Shown: positions 51,561 to 62,214, counted from the stretch's first letter. The stretch: DNA of 64,000 nucleotides from Prorocentrum cordatum (GCA_963575745.1 CAUYUJ010009791.1:413888-477887), one strand, 5' to 3'. Numbers and translations: made by a program. Notes: generated from the letters alone by a model not told the origin.

Positions 51561-51593
51561 CCTTAAGGCCTGGGCCTGTCTGGAAGCCCTGTT

Positions 51594-51808
51594 TCTGGAC
51601 GCCCGAAATGGGTACCGAAAGAATGGGTACAATGCCCAACAGCAGTTCCTGTTCATTTTGAACAGGATTCGCTGTCCAGGCCGCCGCGGCCTGTGTCCAT
51701 TCGAGACAGAAGGCCGCCTGCCCAACAGCGGCCGCTGCTGGTGTGGGACAGCATTTGCTGTTGGGCATCGTACCCGTTTTTCCGGTACCCATTGCGGGCG
51801 TCCAAAAC
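51594..51808. mobile_element. Family I foldback element, copy 1
   Basis: Outer arms 'ggacgcccgaaatgggtacc' / 'ggtacccattgcgggcgtcc' and inner arms 'gggtacaatgcccaacagc' / 'gctgttgggcatcgtaccc' nest as inverted repeats. Direct repeats of about 33 bp ('aaggcctgggcctgtctgga') lie just outside both ends. At 'atgggtaccgaaag' it keeps the uninterrupted form of the site that family H occupies in copy 2. Confidence 0.85.
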
Positions 51809-52193
51809 TAAGGCCTGGGCCTGTCTGGAGGCCCTGTTGGGCCTTCCTTGGCACGGCGGGCGGCCATTTCACTCCGCTCGGCCGCGGACGGCGCGGCCGG
51901 GGCGGAGCTCGGCCCGCGGAGCTCGGCCCCTGCGCAGCTGGGCCCGCGGACGAGGCCAGCCTGGCCGTCGGCTGGAGGGTGCCCATCGGTCGTTGATTGG
52001 GCGTGGCTTGGTGGGGGGGTCACAGATGGGGGGGTCAGAAACGGTCCCCTTTCGGGCCCCTCCAGAGCCCCAGGGGGCTCGTTTAGGTACCGTTTGGGTA
52101 CCTTTTCGAACCACCCTCGCCACCCCCCGATTTATGACCCCCCCATTACGCGGCGCCCAAGGTTGAGAGCGGGTGTCCTTGGAGTCCCAGATT

Positions 52194-52395
52194 CTAGGGA
52201 AACAACAAATGGCATGCACATAAAAACTCGGAAGTCCGCGCGGATTTCTCGGATCGGCGCTGGGGCCCCCCGGCGGCGCTTCCGGCGCCGCCCCTGGCGC
52301 GCTCCGCGCGCCAGGGAGGGGGGTCCAGCGCCGATCCAAGAAATCCGCGCGGACTTCCGAGTTGTTCTGTTTATGTCACTTGTTGTTCCCCTACA
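52194..52395. mobile_element. Family E element, best-preserved copy
   Basis: Outer arms 'ctagggaaacaacaaatggc' / 'gtcacttgttgttcccctac', middle arms 'aactcggaagtccgcgcgga' / 'tccgcgcggacttccgagtt', and a GGCGCTTCCGGCGCC centre. The whole 200 bp could fold as one hairpin. No reading frame. Confidence 0.88.
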
Positions 52396-52721
52396 GATGC
52401 TCAGTAACCCTGTCCTCCAGATAATCAATCATACCCCCCCTCTCCCCCCTCTAGCATGTCTATCCAGTGTCAATAGGATTTGATTGTGGAGAGGGCGCGG
52501 GGGCCGAACTTGATGATCCCGGGGGAAGTTGCGAATCGAAATTGCTATCATCCCATGTTGACTAGCAACAGCATCAAAATCGCTGAGCATGGCAATGGTG
52601 GTCTCACCATTCCAGCTTCCGCAATCGCGAGCGTGTGTCAGGGCTATGGGATTCTTACCGTATCAGTTTTCCCAAGTCACGAACGTGCGGCAGGGCCATG
52701 GGATTCTCACTTGTCCCGATC

Positions 52722-52740
52722 GTCATCATCATCACGATCG

Positions 52741-52812
<72 letters not shown>
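52722..52812. repeat. (CAT)n array
   Basis: Third CAT array; poly-His / poly-Ile frames disregarded. Confidence 0.95.
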
Positions 52813-52917
52813 ACATAACATCACCTTCGCCGGGAAAATCGTTGATTATCCCCGCCAGACCCCCGAACTTTATGATCCCCAGGTGATTATTATCTGGGGC
52901 ACAGGGTGATCGCTTAG

Positions 52918-53062
52918 CCGAGACCCCCACCAAATTACCACCCCTGTTGGGGATACACCCCTCGAAACCCGAAGGGAACGGCCTATATCCCCATCCAGGG
53001 GGCTAAACCGGCCAGTGGGATGAATCGGGCACGCCGCTGGGTGTAGGGATCGGGTAAACGAT
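52918..53062 (+). repeat. Family M repeat, copy 2
   Basis: Matches 49850-50005, including 'cacccctcgaaacccgaagg' and a terminal 'tagggatcgggtaaac'. Confidence 0.8.
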
Positions 53063-53070
53063 AATCTTTG

Positions 53071-53418
53071 GAGTCCCAGATGCCAATCTACTTTGAGCGC
53101 CTTCCTGCTTCAACGATCGAGTGGCGTCTCCTGCTCCGTTCTCTTTAAGGTCGGGAAAACGTAAGACTCGGGTAAGCCAGAACTCGGGTTCGCTGCCGTT
53201 TTTTTTGACGATTGCGTCCTGGATTTTGACGGTCCGGTGTTCGTGAGTTGTCTGTTGTCGCAGGTCGCGTCAAATTTCAGATTGGGTCTCGTCATTTTCA
53301 TGATAGCCCCGTCGGGCCAACCCGAGTCCCCCGCACCCGAGCCCTACGTCTCCCCGACTTTGGAGTCCCAGATGCCAATCCACGTTGAGCGCCTTCCTGC
53401 TTCAACGATCGAGTGGCG
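53071..53418. mobile_element. Family L element between 58-bp direct repeats
   Basis: 'ggagtcccagatgccaatc' plus 'gcgccttcctgcttcaacga' occurs at 53071-53128 and again at 53361-53418 with three or four differences. Between them is a family L copy whose arms 'ggtcgggaaaacgtaagact' and 'gagccctacgtctccccgac' are inverted. The long direct repeat may be a duplicated host segment rather than a normal target duplication. Confidence 0.65.
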
Positions 53419-53910
53419 TCACCTCTTCCGGTCTCGTTCAGGGGGCGGGCGGACACCCAGTCTGCCTGGAGCGCCTTCCCATGTCATGCTTCTACCTACT
53501 TCTTCCGACCGATGGGTGCTTGTTTTACCCTCCTTTGGGCCACAGCGCGAGTTATGCCCCCACTCCTCCCCCCCCTCCCGACAGAGCGTCCCCGGCACTG
53601 CCGCAGCGCGTCTGGCACCCCAGTCTATGCTGCCAGACCCACGCGGCGGGGGGGGGGGGAGCGTAGCGTTATGCCTCCCCCGATCGCCCCCCCCCCCCCC
53701 CACACCCACCCACCCTGAGGCCCGTGATCGCCGCACGATCGGAGTTCCACCAGCTCCCAGACCCTATAGATTTCTTGTCCAGTGGTTCCTGATCAAATGG
53801 GAAACACGCTCTGGGGCGAGCAGCGCTGGGCGTCGAGAAGTCTTCTCACTGGCCAGCGAGTGCAAACATCGTGAAACGGCCCTCCAAGCTGCCTGAAAAT
53901 ATAAACAATT

Positions 53911-54070
53911 CTAAGTCGGGCCTATCCCTCTACAGGAGGAATATCCAAAAATAGTCGAAACATTGTATGGGGCGATGTTTTTTAATGTTTTCGGGGGTAG
54001 TTTCGAATAGTGTTGACCATCTTTCCTTTTTCCTCCCAAATCCCTCTGTAGGAGGACATGCCCGACCTAC
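53911..54070. mobile_element. Family A element, first of a tandem pair
   Basis: CTAAGTCGGGCCTATCCCTC ... GGACATGCCCGACCTA. Confidence 0.85.
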
Positions 54071-54223
54071 AAAATCCCTCCCAAATCCCGCTGCTGGATG
54101 AATACTCAAACATAGTTTTTAGATTAAAGAAGTCAGGAGACGATTCTTCTACCATTATCCACTATTTGACTATTTTTGATTGCTCGTCCAAAATCCGCCT
54201 GTAGGAGGACATGCCCGACCTGC
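54071..54223. mobile_element. Family A element, second of the pair
   Basis: Starts with a degraded left end ('cccgctgctggatgaatact') and ends 'GGACATGCCCGACCTGC'. It abuts the first with no spacer, suggesting insertion of one into the end of the other or recombination between copies. Confidence 0.8.
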
Positions 54224-54289
54224 ATTTATGTCCTTTGCAAATGCAAGTGCCTGGCCACGGTTTGGCACGCGGAGAGATCAAACACAATC

Positions 54290-54530
54290 CTCCTCCTCCT
54301 CCTCCTCCTCCTCCTCCTCTCCCTTACCACGGTCGTCTTCTCCTCCTCCTCCTCCTCCTCCTACTCCTCCTCCTCCTCCTCCTCCTCCTCCCCCTCCCCC
54401 TCCCCCCCCTCCTCCGTCTCTGGGCTCGGTTTGGCACGCGGAGAGATCATCAAAAGATCCTCCTCCTCCTCTTTCCCCCTCCTCCTCCTCCTCCTCCTCC
54501 TCCTCCTCCTCCTCCTCCTCCTCCTCCTCC
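54290..54530. repeat. Two (CTC)n arrays after a repeated 22-mer
   Basis: 'ggtttggcacgcggagagat' followed by 'ca' precedes each array (about 54259 and 54427). The arrays seem to have been duplicated together with their left flank. Confidence 0.9.
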
Positions 54531-54949
54531 ACCGTTCAGTCAACGCGCCTAGTAAGGACGCACACCTTCATCTAGAGTACCCTTGTGTCTTTGCCTCTGC
54601 GGCCCGTGCTTCGCCGTTTTCATTGGTCGCTCGCTCCAAAAACAAGGGTCTTCCGTCCTTGCCACCCGTCCTCAATGCACGTTTAGATTGTATGCGTTGC
54701 TGAGTTTTGATGGCTGGGTTCAGCTTGGCCGAGTTTCGCCTGGCCCAGTCTGTCCCTTTCCCAGCACCCCCGCCCCGAGCGCTGCATGGCCCCCGCAGGA
54801 GGTGCCCAACGCACCTGTCGCGCGGCCCCCGCCCGGCGGCCTATCGGCGGACGCGCCCGTCTTCTCGCCGCCGACCGCCGGCGTCGCCGAGATTGCGGCC
54901 GGCGCCGGGAGGGGACGGGAATCAGGTCTGGCACGGGGGATCCCCTGAT

Positions 54950-55140
54950 TGGCGAAAAACGAAAACCAGTGAAGCTCGGAGGTCCGCGCAGATTTCTCGG
55001 ATCCGCGCTGGAGCCCCCTGGCGGCGCCTCCGGCGCCGCCGCTGGTACGCTCCCCGCTCCAGGGAGGGGGGTCCAGCGCGGGGGCGAGAAATCCGCGCGA
55101 ATCTCCGAGTTCGTATGTAGCCTTGTGACGGGGGTCAGTG
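54950..55140. mobile_element. Family E element
   Basis: 'ggaggtccgcgcagatttct', 'ggcgcctccggcgccg' and 'aatccgcgcgaatctccgag'. Confidence 0.75.
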
Positions 55141-55164
55141 CAAACGGGGGTCAGCTAGAGCGCC

Positions 55165-55285
55165 GGATTATGCAGGATCCTGCAGGGTCAGGGGCGCATT
55201 GGCCCGGGCTAGGGCGCAGGATCCTGCCGCAAGATCCTACAGGATCCTGCAGGATCTTGCAGGATCCTGCAAATCCTGACTGACC
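55165..55285. repeat. Dense AGGATCCTGCAGG palindromes
   Basis: 'caggatcctgcagg' and variants repeated around several BamHI and PstI sites. Confidence 0.8.
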
Positions 55286-55480
55286 CAGGTTTGCACAGAC
55301 CTGGGTCGGTAGACCTGGCACGGGGGGATCCCCAGATTTCCGATGATCTGATTTTTGATCCTGGCGATGCTCCTCGATTTCGGCTCTCGGTGGCCATCAT
55401 CTCCGAAACGGGGATACGTCCATAACCATCGCCTGGGGGATCGATCTTTGAGGACCTCGCGAGGCGGTGGATGTGGCGAG

Positions 55481-55690
55481 ATACTCGGGCATGTCTCTCT
55501 AAAGGAAGAATATTGCGAAGGCCTTACGGCCGGTGCCGCCGACCCTGGAGGGCGACCCATGCGTTCTCGTATGTGGCGGGGGGGGCCTCTTGGGGCTTCC
55601 TGGGGGCCTCTTGGGGGTCTCGTGGTGGCCTCTTGGGGGCCTCTTGGGGCCTCTTGGGGACTTCCTAGAGCCTCTTGGGGCGTCCTGGGA
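55481..55690 (+). repeat. Family A left fragment plus CCTCTTGGGG repeat
   Basis: 55481-55513 is a family A left end ('ctcgggcatgtctctc'). TTGCGAAGGCCTTACGGCC follows at 55513-55531, then about nine 'gcctcttgggg' units. The last two parts occur in the same order at 49312-49520 within the retrogene's 3' region. Confidence 0.7.
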
Positions 55691-55769
55691 GCCTCTCGGG
55701 GCTGAAGGGTCGAAATGTCCGTTCGGGTGAACCATCTGGGCAATCTCTTGGAGCCGTCTTGGGGGTGTG

Positions 55770-55875
55770 TTGGGCGCGGCTCGGGCGTGGCTCGGGCGCG
55801 GCTCGGGCGCGGTCCGAGCGCGGCTCGGGCGCGGCTCGGGCGCGGCTCGGCGGCGGCTCGGGCGGCTCGGGCGCG
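55770..55875. repeat. Minisatellite GGCTCGGGCGC
   Basis: About nine 11-12 bp units. Confidence 0.85.
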
Positions 55876-56224
55876 GCCCCGAAACAATAAAGAATCCCTA
55901 CGTGCAGTACTTGCGGGGGGGGCGTCGTATCTGAGTGGCGCCCCCCCCCCGGGACCCCCCCCGGGACCCCCCCGCTACCCCCTCCCGGCGGGGGAGGGAT
56001 CAAAGGGAAGGGGCTTCCCTTCGACTCAAATACGACGTTGCTGAAGTTCATTTGGGCTGGCGCGCTTGAGCAGGGGCCCCTGCTGGGAAAGAGGTCGGGA
56101 GTGGCGACGGGCCCACGGAAAGGGAGGCGCAAGGAAGGGGGACGACAGAGACGACGACCAACGAACAACGGGGATGACGTCTCGAACGGAAAAGCCCCTC
56201 ACACACGCCGACAGGGTCGGCGGA

Positions 56225-56338
56225 TTCCATAATAGTCCAGAAGTAGTAGGGGGACGTTGAAAAAAAAACAAGAACACTACGTTGGATCATTTTGAATTAT
56301 TTTGGGACTATTGTTTATTTTTTGACCTGCCCGACCTA
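56225..56338. mobile_element. Family A element, right part
   Basis: AT-rich interior and right end 'gacctgcccgacctag'; left end missing. Confidence 0.6.
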
Positions 56339-56462
56339 GATGACCCGCCTCGCGTCGTCGGGCCCTGGGGCCGCCGATATCCGGAGCGGACAGCTTGCCC
56401 CCGCGGGACCTGCCGCGCACCGGAGCACAGCGCGGCCAGAGCCGGGACGACCGACATGGGTA

Positions 56463-56641
56463 CTCCAGATTTCGTAATAAAGGGAGGGGGGTCTCATTTC
56501 GGGGGGGGTCTCTTCCAGGCTATCTTGTAGGGCCTGGGGGGTCTGGGGACGGTGTTTTGGAGGGTTCTCCCACGGATGGGGGTCTGAAATGGCTTGTCTT
56601 GGAGGGTCCAGACCCCCTCCCTTTTATTACGAAATCTGGAG
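56463..56641. mobile_element. Family H Tc1/mariner-like MITE, copy 2
   Basis: 179 bp, TA at both borders. It is inserted in family I copy 2: joining the flanks gives 'catgggtacggaaagaatgg', matching 'aatgggtaccgaaagaatgg' of the uninterrupted copy at 51607-51626. Confidence 0.92.
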
Positions 56642-56643
56642 TA

Positions 56644-56835
56644 CGGAAAGAATGGGTACAATGCCCAACAGCAGTTCCTGTTCATTTTGAACAGGACTCG
56701 CTTTCCGCGCCGCCGCGGCCTGTGTCCATTTGAGACAGAAGGCCGCCTGCCCAACAGCGGCCGCTGTTGGTGGGGACAACATTTGTTGTTGGGCATTGTA
56801 CCCATTTTTTCCGCACCCATTTCGGGCGTCCAAAC
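56644..56835. mobile_element. Family I foldback element, copy 2
   Basis: Over 90% like 51617-51808. Its left tip is cut off by the family H insertion. Confidence 0.88.
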
Positions 56836-56945
56836 AGAGCACTGGGGGGGGGGGTGCGACGGGGAGGCGAGCCGTCGGGAGCATCGAGGGCTGCACGACG
56901 GGGTCCTCGAACTTTGGCCCTCGGGCCATGGGAGATTTCGGAGGT

Positions 56946-57112
56946 TGATAGACCTCCTGCCCTGGCACGTCGATGCGCGAATTGGCCGTTTTCGTTTTGC
57001 GAGAGGGCGTCGCTGCCGTCATTTTTTGCGGGTCCAGGTCCGTCGGTTTCGGTCCTAGGCCGATTTCATGAAAGGGTGGTTTACTAAAGAGAGGTTTGTC
57101 CACCGCCGAAAC
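56946..57112 (+). repeat. Family O repeat, copy 2
   Basis: Matches 23628-23790; followed by two copies of 'gtcgggagcatcgagggctg' neighbourhoods (about 56875 and 57366). Confidence 0.7.
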
Positions 57113-57451
57113 ATGAGCCTGGCGAAGGACCCAACCATACGCAGCTGTGAGCGCCGCAGTCGTGAGTATCATCGTCGGTGGAACTCCCTATGGATCAAGG
57201 GGGCGTGGACTAGCGACGGGCCCCGCTTCCATGGGAAATCGCGGATTTCCGCCGCCGGGTGAGGCGGCACCGGCCGCATTCTGCGGGGGGGGGCACCTCC
57301 CCCGATCCATGAAATTGGCGACCGCGCGCCAAATCCATGGATCGCCATGTTTGCGCGCCCCCGAGTCGGGAGCATCGAGGGCTGCACGACGGGGTCCCCG
57401 AAACCAGGCCCCCTCGGGCCCTGGCACAAATCAGGACGAACGGTCTGTCGC

Positions 57452-57563
57452 ACCTCTCGGCCTCTGGGGGCCCTCGCTGGGCCGCGGGACCGTCAGAACG
57501 CGATTCGAAGGATGAAAGACCGGTCCTGAGGAATGGGTCGAGACCTCGGGGTCGACGCCATGA
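57452..57563 (+). repeat. Family J fragment
   Basis: 'ctctgggggccctcgctggg' to 'gggtcgagacctcggggtcg'. Confidence 0.65.
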
Positions 57564-57771
57564 CAAAACTCATGATCCGAGCATATTCTTTGGGTGGAGG
57601 GCAAAGAGTGAAATCTGAAATACCGTTTCGATCGGTGTTCGAGGCTTCAACTTGCAAAAGGTGAGTCACAAGACGGAATGACTCTCGAGGTGCAGAAACC
57701 CATATGGATTTCACCTTGAGCCCTCCACCCTAAGCAAAAATGCTCAGGAGAGGCTCGAGGCTGGTCAGAGA

Positions 57772-57925
57772 GGGTCTGGTTCTGATGGTGAGTTGCCGCA
57801 GCTTCCGCTCGTCTTGCAGTGACGGTACATCGGCGACGGGCGCCCACGTCTGGTTCTGATGGTGCGTTGCGGCAGCTTCCGCTCGTCTTGCAGTGATGGT
57901 ACATCGGCGACGGGGGCCCCAGATC
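57772..57925 (+). repeat. 77-bp tandem duplication
   Basis: Two units containing 'tctggttctgatggtg' and 'gcagcttccgctcgtcttgc'; nearly identical, so recent. Confidence 0.9.
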
Positions 57926-58224
57926 CCCCGGCAGCCCACAGCAGTGCTCAACAGAGAGAGCGCCAAAAAAGCACGGTGCCCAAAGGAGCGACGAGAGCAA
58001 ACGGGGTCCTCTTCACCGATACTGGCGCGTCCACCCTAAAAGCACCATGCCCATCCTAAGAAAATGCGTCCACTGGCGCGTCCGCCCTAAAAGAGCATGC
58101 CCGGGTGCTGTCGGGTGTCTGGGCCCGCCCGCGCGGTTTGCCGCCGCGCTGTACCAGCTGCGGCGCCGAGAGGCCGTGGCGGGCGCACCTCTGTGGGGGC
58201 GGGGGCGAGGCCGGCACGGGGGGA

Positions 58225-58570
58225 GACTCGGGAGGGGAAAGAAAGCACACCGACACCACGAATCGTCGACCCCCAGGAAAATATACAGTCGGGGCCCTGA
58301 AGAAGGAACCCTTTTGGTTGGGGAGGGGCTCCGCGTTCCTTAAGTGTTTCACAGCTTGCCTCAGGTTTTCCTTATGTTTTCGATAGGAACTCGAAGTTTA
58401 ACTTACGGAAAAAAGGGGCCTCGTTCCTTATTTAGGGTCCCTTAGGTCAATGCCCCGACTGTAGGAACATATGGGGAGTGGGCGGGAAGACGAAGCCAGA
58501 CAAAATAAGAAAATATAGGGAATCCTGGGATTTGTGTGTACTTATGTGTGTCCTTGGGCCCCTTCAGAAA
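58225..58570 (+). repeat. Family K repeat, rearranged copy
   Basis: The left third ('agcacaccgacaccacgaat') is at 58239 and the right part ('gacaaaataagaaaatatag') at about 58500; unrelated sequence lies between. Confidence 0.55.
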
Positions 58571-58639
58571 CAGAGAGCGGAGGACAAGATATACCGGTGC
58601 CGCTGCTCTTCCTGGAGAGCCCTCGTCACCGCGGCCAGA

Positions 58640-58830
58640 AGAGAAAGCCATATAAACCAAAATGTTTAGCGCTCCGCGCGGATTTCTTGGATCCGCGCCT
58701 GGGCCCCCGGACGGCGCCTCCAGCGCCGCCCCTGGCGCGCTCCGCGCGCCAGGGAGGGGCTTCAAGCGCGAATCCAGGAAATCCACGCGGAGCGCCAAAC
58801 AAATATGTTGATGTTTGTTGTTTCTTCTTC
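58640..58830. mobile_element. Family E element
   Basis: Middle arms 'agcgctccgcgcggatttct' / 'aaatccacgcggagcgccaa' and outer 'aaaccaaaatgtt' / 'aaatatgttgatgtttgttg'. Confidence 0.75.
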
Positions 58831-59284
58831 TACTGACATCCAGGCCAGAACTCAGCCCCGAGGTCAAGGGAGCAGCGGCATCCGTATCTTTTTGTGGGGT
58901 TCGGGTGTGTGTGTGTGTGTGACGGCACCCCGTGTCTTCAACGATCTTCTGAACATTTTTGGGGTGAAGGAAGAGTTAGTGGTTCCTTGAGAGAGCTCTT
59001 TCTCAGCTTTGTGCGAGGATATTCCATTTGGCAAGGGTTGCACGTAGACTCTCTTTGGTCATGGGGGGGTCTGCATTATTTGTGTCGTTACACATTCACA
59101 TCGATTTCCTTTCTAGGGGTCTTCCCTTGTGTGATAGGTGCCAGGACAAAACAATAACTGACCTCGAAAATTCACTGGTCCTGTTTTTGTGGTCCGCCCC
59201 CAGGAATAAAGAAGGAAGGCCGGTGAATTTCAGGGGTCCGTTGGTTTTTTGCTCCCAGAACTTTTCCCAAATTCGGTGCTGTTG
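58831..59284. other. No gene recognised
   Basis: Less GC-rich than its surroundings; a (GT)n tract of about 16 bp at 58905-58920. Confidence 0.4.
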
Positions 59285-60760
59285 AATCTGCGACAGGGAC
59301 CCTTACCGAGGACCCGCTTACTGAAGGAACCCTTACTCAGGAACGCTTCCTACAGAAACCCTTGTTCACGATTCCTTCCTGTCGGAATCCTTCCTGAAGG
59401 CAACCGCTACTGAGGAAGGCTTAATACAAGGGCATGCTTACGGTGGACTCCTCCAAGGAATCCGCGCTACGAGCAGCATCATTATTGAATATTGATTCAG
59501 CGGGCCATTACACGGGACCCCTTACTGATGGAACCCTTACTAGTGGCCCCTTTACTAAAGGCGTCCGTATGGTAAGGACTTTTGATTGCAGGGATCTTGG
59601 ATACGGATTCCTCGTTAGAGGGGTCTTTGCGAATGCGTGCTCAGTGAATGGATCCGGATGAAGGACCCCCTAACCAACGGAATCCCTCTAAGGTCCACTT
59701 CTGGAGGCATCCTTACTGATGAATCCATGCGAGAGGAGACCTTACTAAGGAGCCCTTCTCCCCAGAATCCTTCTTGAGGAAATCCTCAATGCAAGCGATA
59801 TGGCGGAGGGTTTCTCAGGACAGGGATCTCACTACGGACACATTGACAAAGTCTCCCCGTTGAGGGCTCTTTGCTCAACGGGCCCGTACCCAGAAATACC
59901 TTTTACAGCAAGCATTCCGATTTGAGGCCCTGGCACCCTTGACCAAGGAACCCCCAAACAAAAGCAGTATTCAGGATGTCTCTGGCAGGAAGGAGTTTTC
60001 ACTAGGCACACTCTTGTTAAGGAGTCCGTGCTAAGGCATCCTCGACCAGGAATTCGTACTAGAGACCCTTTTTACTTACGACTCCTTACCGACGTGGCCC
60101 TCACGGAGGACTGCTTACTACAGGGCCACCTGCCGAGGGAACCCGTTTATCTGAGGAGTCTTCATCAAGGATCCTATACCAAAATCATCCGTACTAAAGA
60201 ACCCTTACTTCAGGAAGCGTTACGAATAAACAGCCATTCGTAACGCTTTTACAGCAAGCCTACTCAGACGCTGTGCTCAGGATTCCTTACTAGGAGCATA
60301 CTGCCAAGGAATCCGTACCAAAGGCATCCTTGACAAGGACTCCGTATCACAGGTATGTTTGCGAAGAGGTATTTCATCATGGACCCATACAACATATTGT
60401 TTACTACAAGGTTTTTTTACAGGGGTATGTCGGGTATGCCTTATTACAGGCATCCTTACGAATGGTTACACATTCAAGGGCATCCTCACTGAGGGGTCCT
60501 TAATCAAACAAGGCGTCTTTACTAGAAGTTTCTTGCAAACAAGGGGTCCCTAGTCAGTATCCCTTGTGACTGGAACCCGTACGAAGGATCCCACATTAGA
60601 TGCACCCTTCCTAAAGAGCCTGGGCTCAGGAGTCCTCACTGCACGAATATCTAAGGATCATCAAATCTAAGGACCCCATTACTACAGAATTGTAGCAACT
60701 AATCCCCTGAAGGGGTCCTGGCTGCAAGCGGTCCGTTATAGTACGGCATTCGTTTAAATA
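59285..60760 (+). repeat. Very degenerate ~20-bp repeat, ~1.5 kb
   Basis: The motif 'GGAACCCTTACT' and variants ('ggcatccttactga', 'ggagtccttac') recurs roughly every 17-22 bp across the whole block, with no two adjacent units alike. There is no reading frame of note. GC is lower than elsewhere and the usual small elements are absent. Confidence 0.75.
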
Positions 60761-60919
60761 TAGGCATCCGTATTGAAGGCATTATTTTTGTAGGGGTCGT
60801 GGCCATAGAGTGAAGAGTGTATGCCTTGCCCGTGAGCGCTCGACTGAACGCAGCGGCGTGGCAGGCCAGTGAACACCCGAGGCCGAGAACCCGAGAGAGC
60901 AGACAGCATCGGTGTCATC

Positions 60920-60939
60920 AGCATCGTCAGCATCATCAT

Positions 60940-60970
<31 letters not shown>

Positions 60971-61035
60971 ATCATCATCATCATCAGCATCATCATGATC
61001 AGCATCATCAGCATCAGCATCATCAGCATCGTCAT
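60920..61035. repeat. (CAT)n / (CAG)n array
   Basis: CAT, CAG and CATCAGCAT units; fourth such array. Confidence 0.93.
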
Positions 61036-61236
61036 CCAATTATGCGTGTCCGTGCCACTCTGTTTTGAAACAGCATAATATGGGGGGCGCGGGGCGCCGT
61101 TGTGCCCCCAAACCACTTTGTTTTGCCCCCCCTCGGGTCGGCACGGGGCGAACCTCGTGGTCAACGGAGGGTGGGGGGGCGATGGCCTGCCTTCGGGCGC
61201 CTTCGCCGTTTCTTCCCGGCATAGTCTTCCCGCCCC

Positions 61237-61480
61237 GTGGTGCTCTCCAGCAGCTGTCGGGGGGGGCAGAGAGGGGGGTGATGACTAGGGGGGGGGGGAT
61301 ATCATGGCGTGGGCCATGATGTTTCCTCAGATTTCACGGCGCCTCTTCTTATTTCATTACGTCCTTGGCCCTCCCCCCCCCTGGGCCGCGCACGTGCCGC
61401 CGGCCATGATTTGCGCCCCCTTCTCTTGGACGCCCCCCTCTTGGCCGAGGCCGAACCCGAGTGGTGCTCTCCAGCAGCTG
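61237..61480. mobile_element. Family C element with 20-bp duplication
   Basis: Element at 61257-61460 ('tcggggggggcagagagggg' to 'ggccgaggccgaacccga'). The 20 bases at 61237-61256 are repeated exactly at 61461-61480, a long target duplication. Confidence 0.9.
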
Positions 61481-61893
61481 GTCATCGCCGGGAGAGCTAT
61501 CTGAGGGTGGCCAGATCGGCCCGAGCGGCCGCCTCAGGCCATAGAGCCGATTACCCGAGAGCCAGGGTGCCAGGTCGTCATAGGGGGGAACATCGCCAGG
61601 GAGGCAACATGCCCATATCGCGGGCCGGGCCCCTGGGCCGCGCCCCCATAAACAAGACCGCGAGGGCGTGGATATGGCGATGTTCGCCGCTCGTGAACAT
61701 CAGGGGCAACGATCGGGGGGGGGGATGGGCCCAGATGGGGAACGCATCGATCCCCTAAGCGCCCAATCATCGCACGGCCCGCTCCGCCAAAGAACCCTCG
61801 GTTTCGCTGTCTGGCGCCAGGTCAGGCGAGGTCGGCATGGGGGAAATCGCCGAAAACACGTGCACGCACATGAACGTTCTGAGGTCTGATGGG

Positions 61894-62041
61894 CCTGTTC
61901 TCCACCACCACCACCACCATAAGTCGGAGGGGGTAAGGAGGAGGAGGACGAGGAGGAGGAGGAGGACGAAGAGGAGGAGGAGGAGGAGGAGGAGGCGGAG
62001 GAGGGTCCCCTCCCCCTCCAACTTATGGTGGTGGTGGTGGA
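61894..62041. mobile_element. Family S hairpin element, copy 2
   Basis: Arms 'ccaccaccaccaccataagt' and 'acttatggtggtggtggtgg' are perfect inverted repeats around a (GGA)n centre. Confidence 0.8.
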
Positions 62042-62054
62042 AAACAGGCCCAGC

Positions 62055-62200
62055 AAGGTCCGCGCGGATTTCCTCCGTCTGCGCTGCCCCCCCCCCCCCC
62101 CCCTCCGGCCTGGCGGCGACTCCAGCGCCGCCCCCTGGCGCGCTCCGCGCGCCAGGAGGGCGTCCAGCGCCGACCAAGATCTTCGCGAGGGCCTCCAAAA
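62055..62200. mobile_element. Family E element, diverged
   Basis: 'aggtccgcgcggatttcctc' and 'ctggcgcgctccgcgcgcca' are recognisable; the right arm is altered. Confidence 0.65.
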
Positions 62201-62214
62201 TCTGACGTCTAGAA

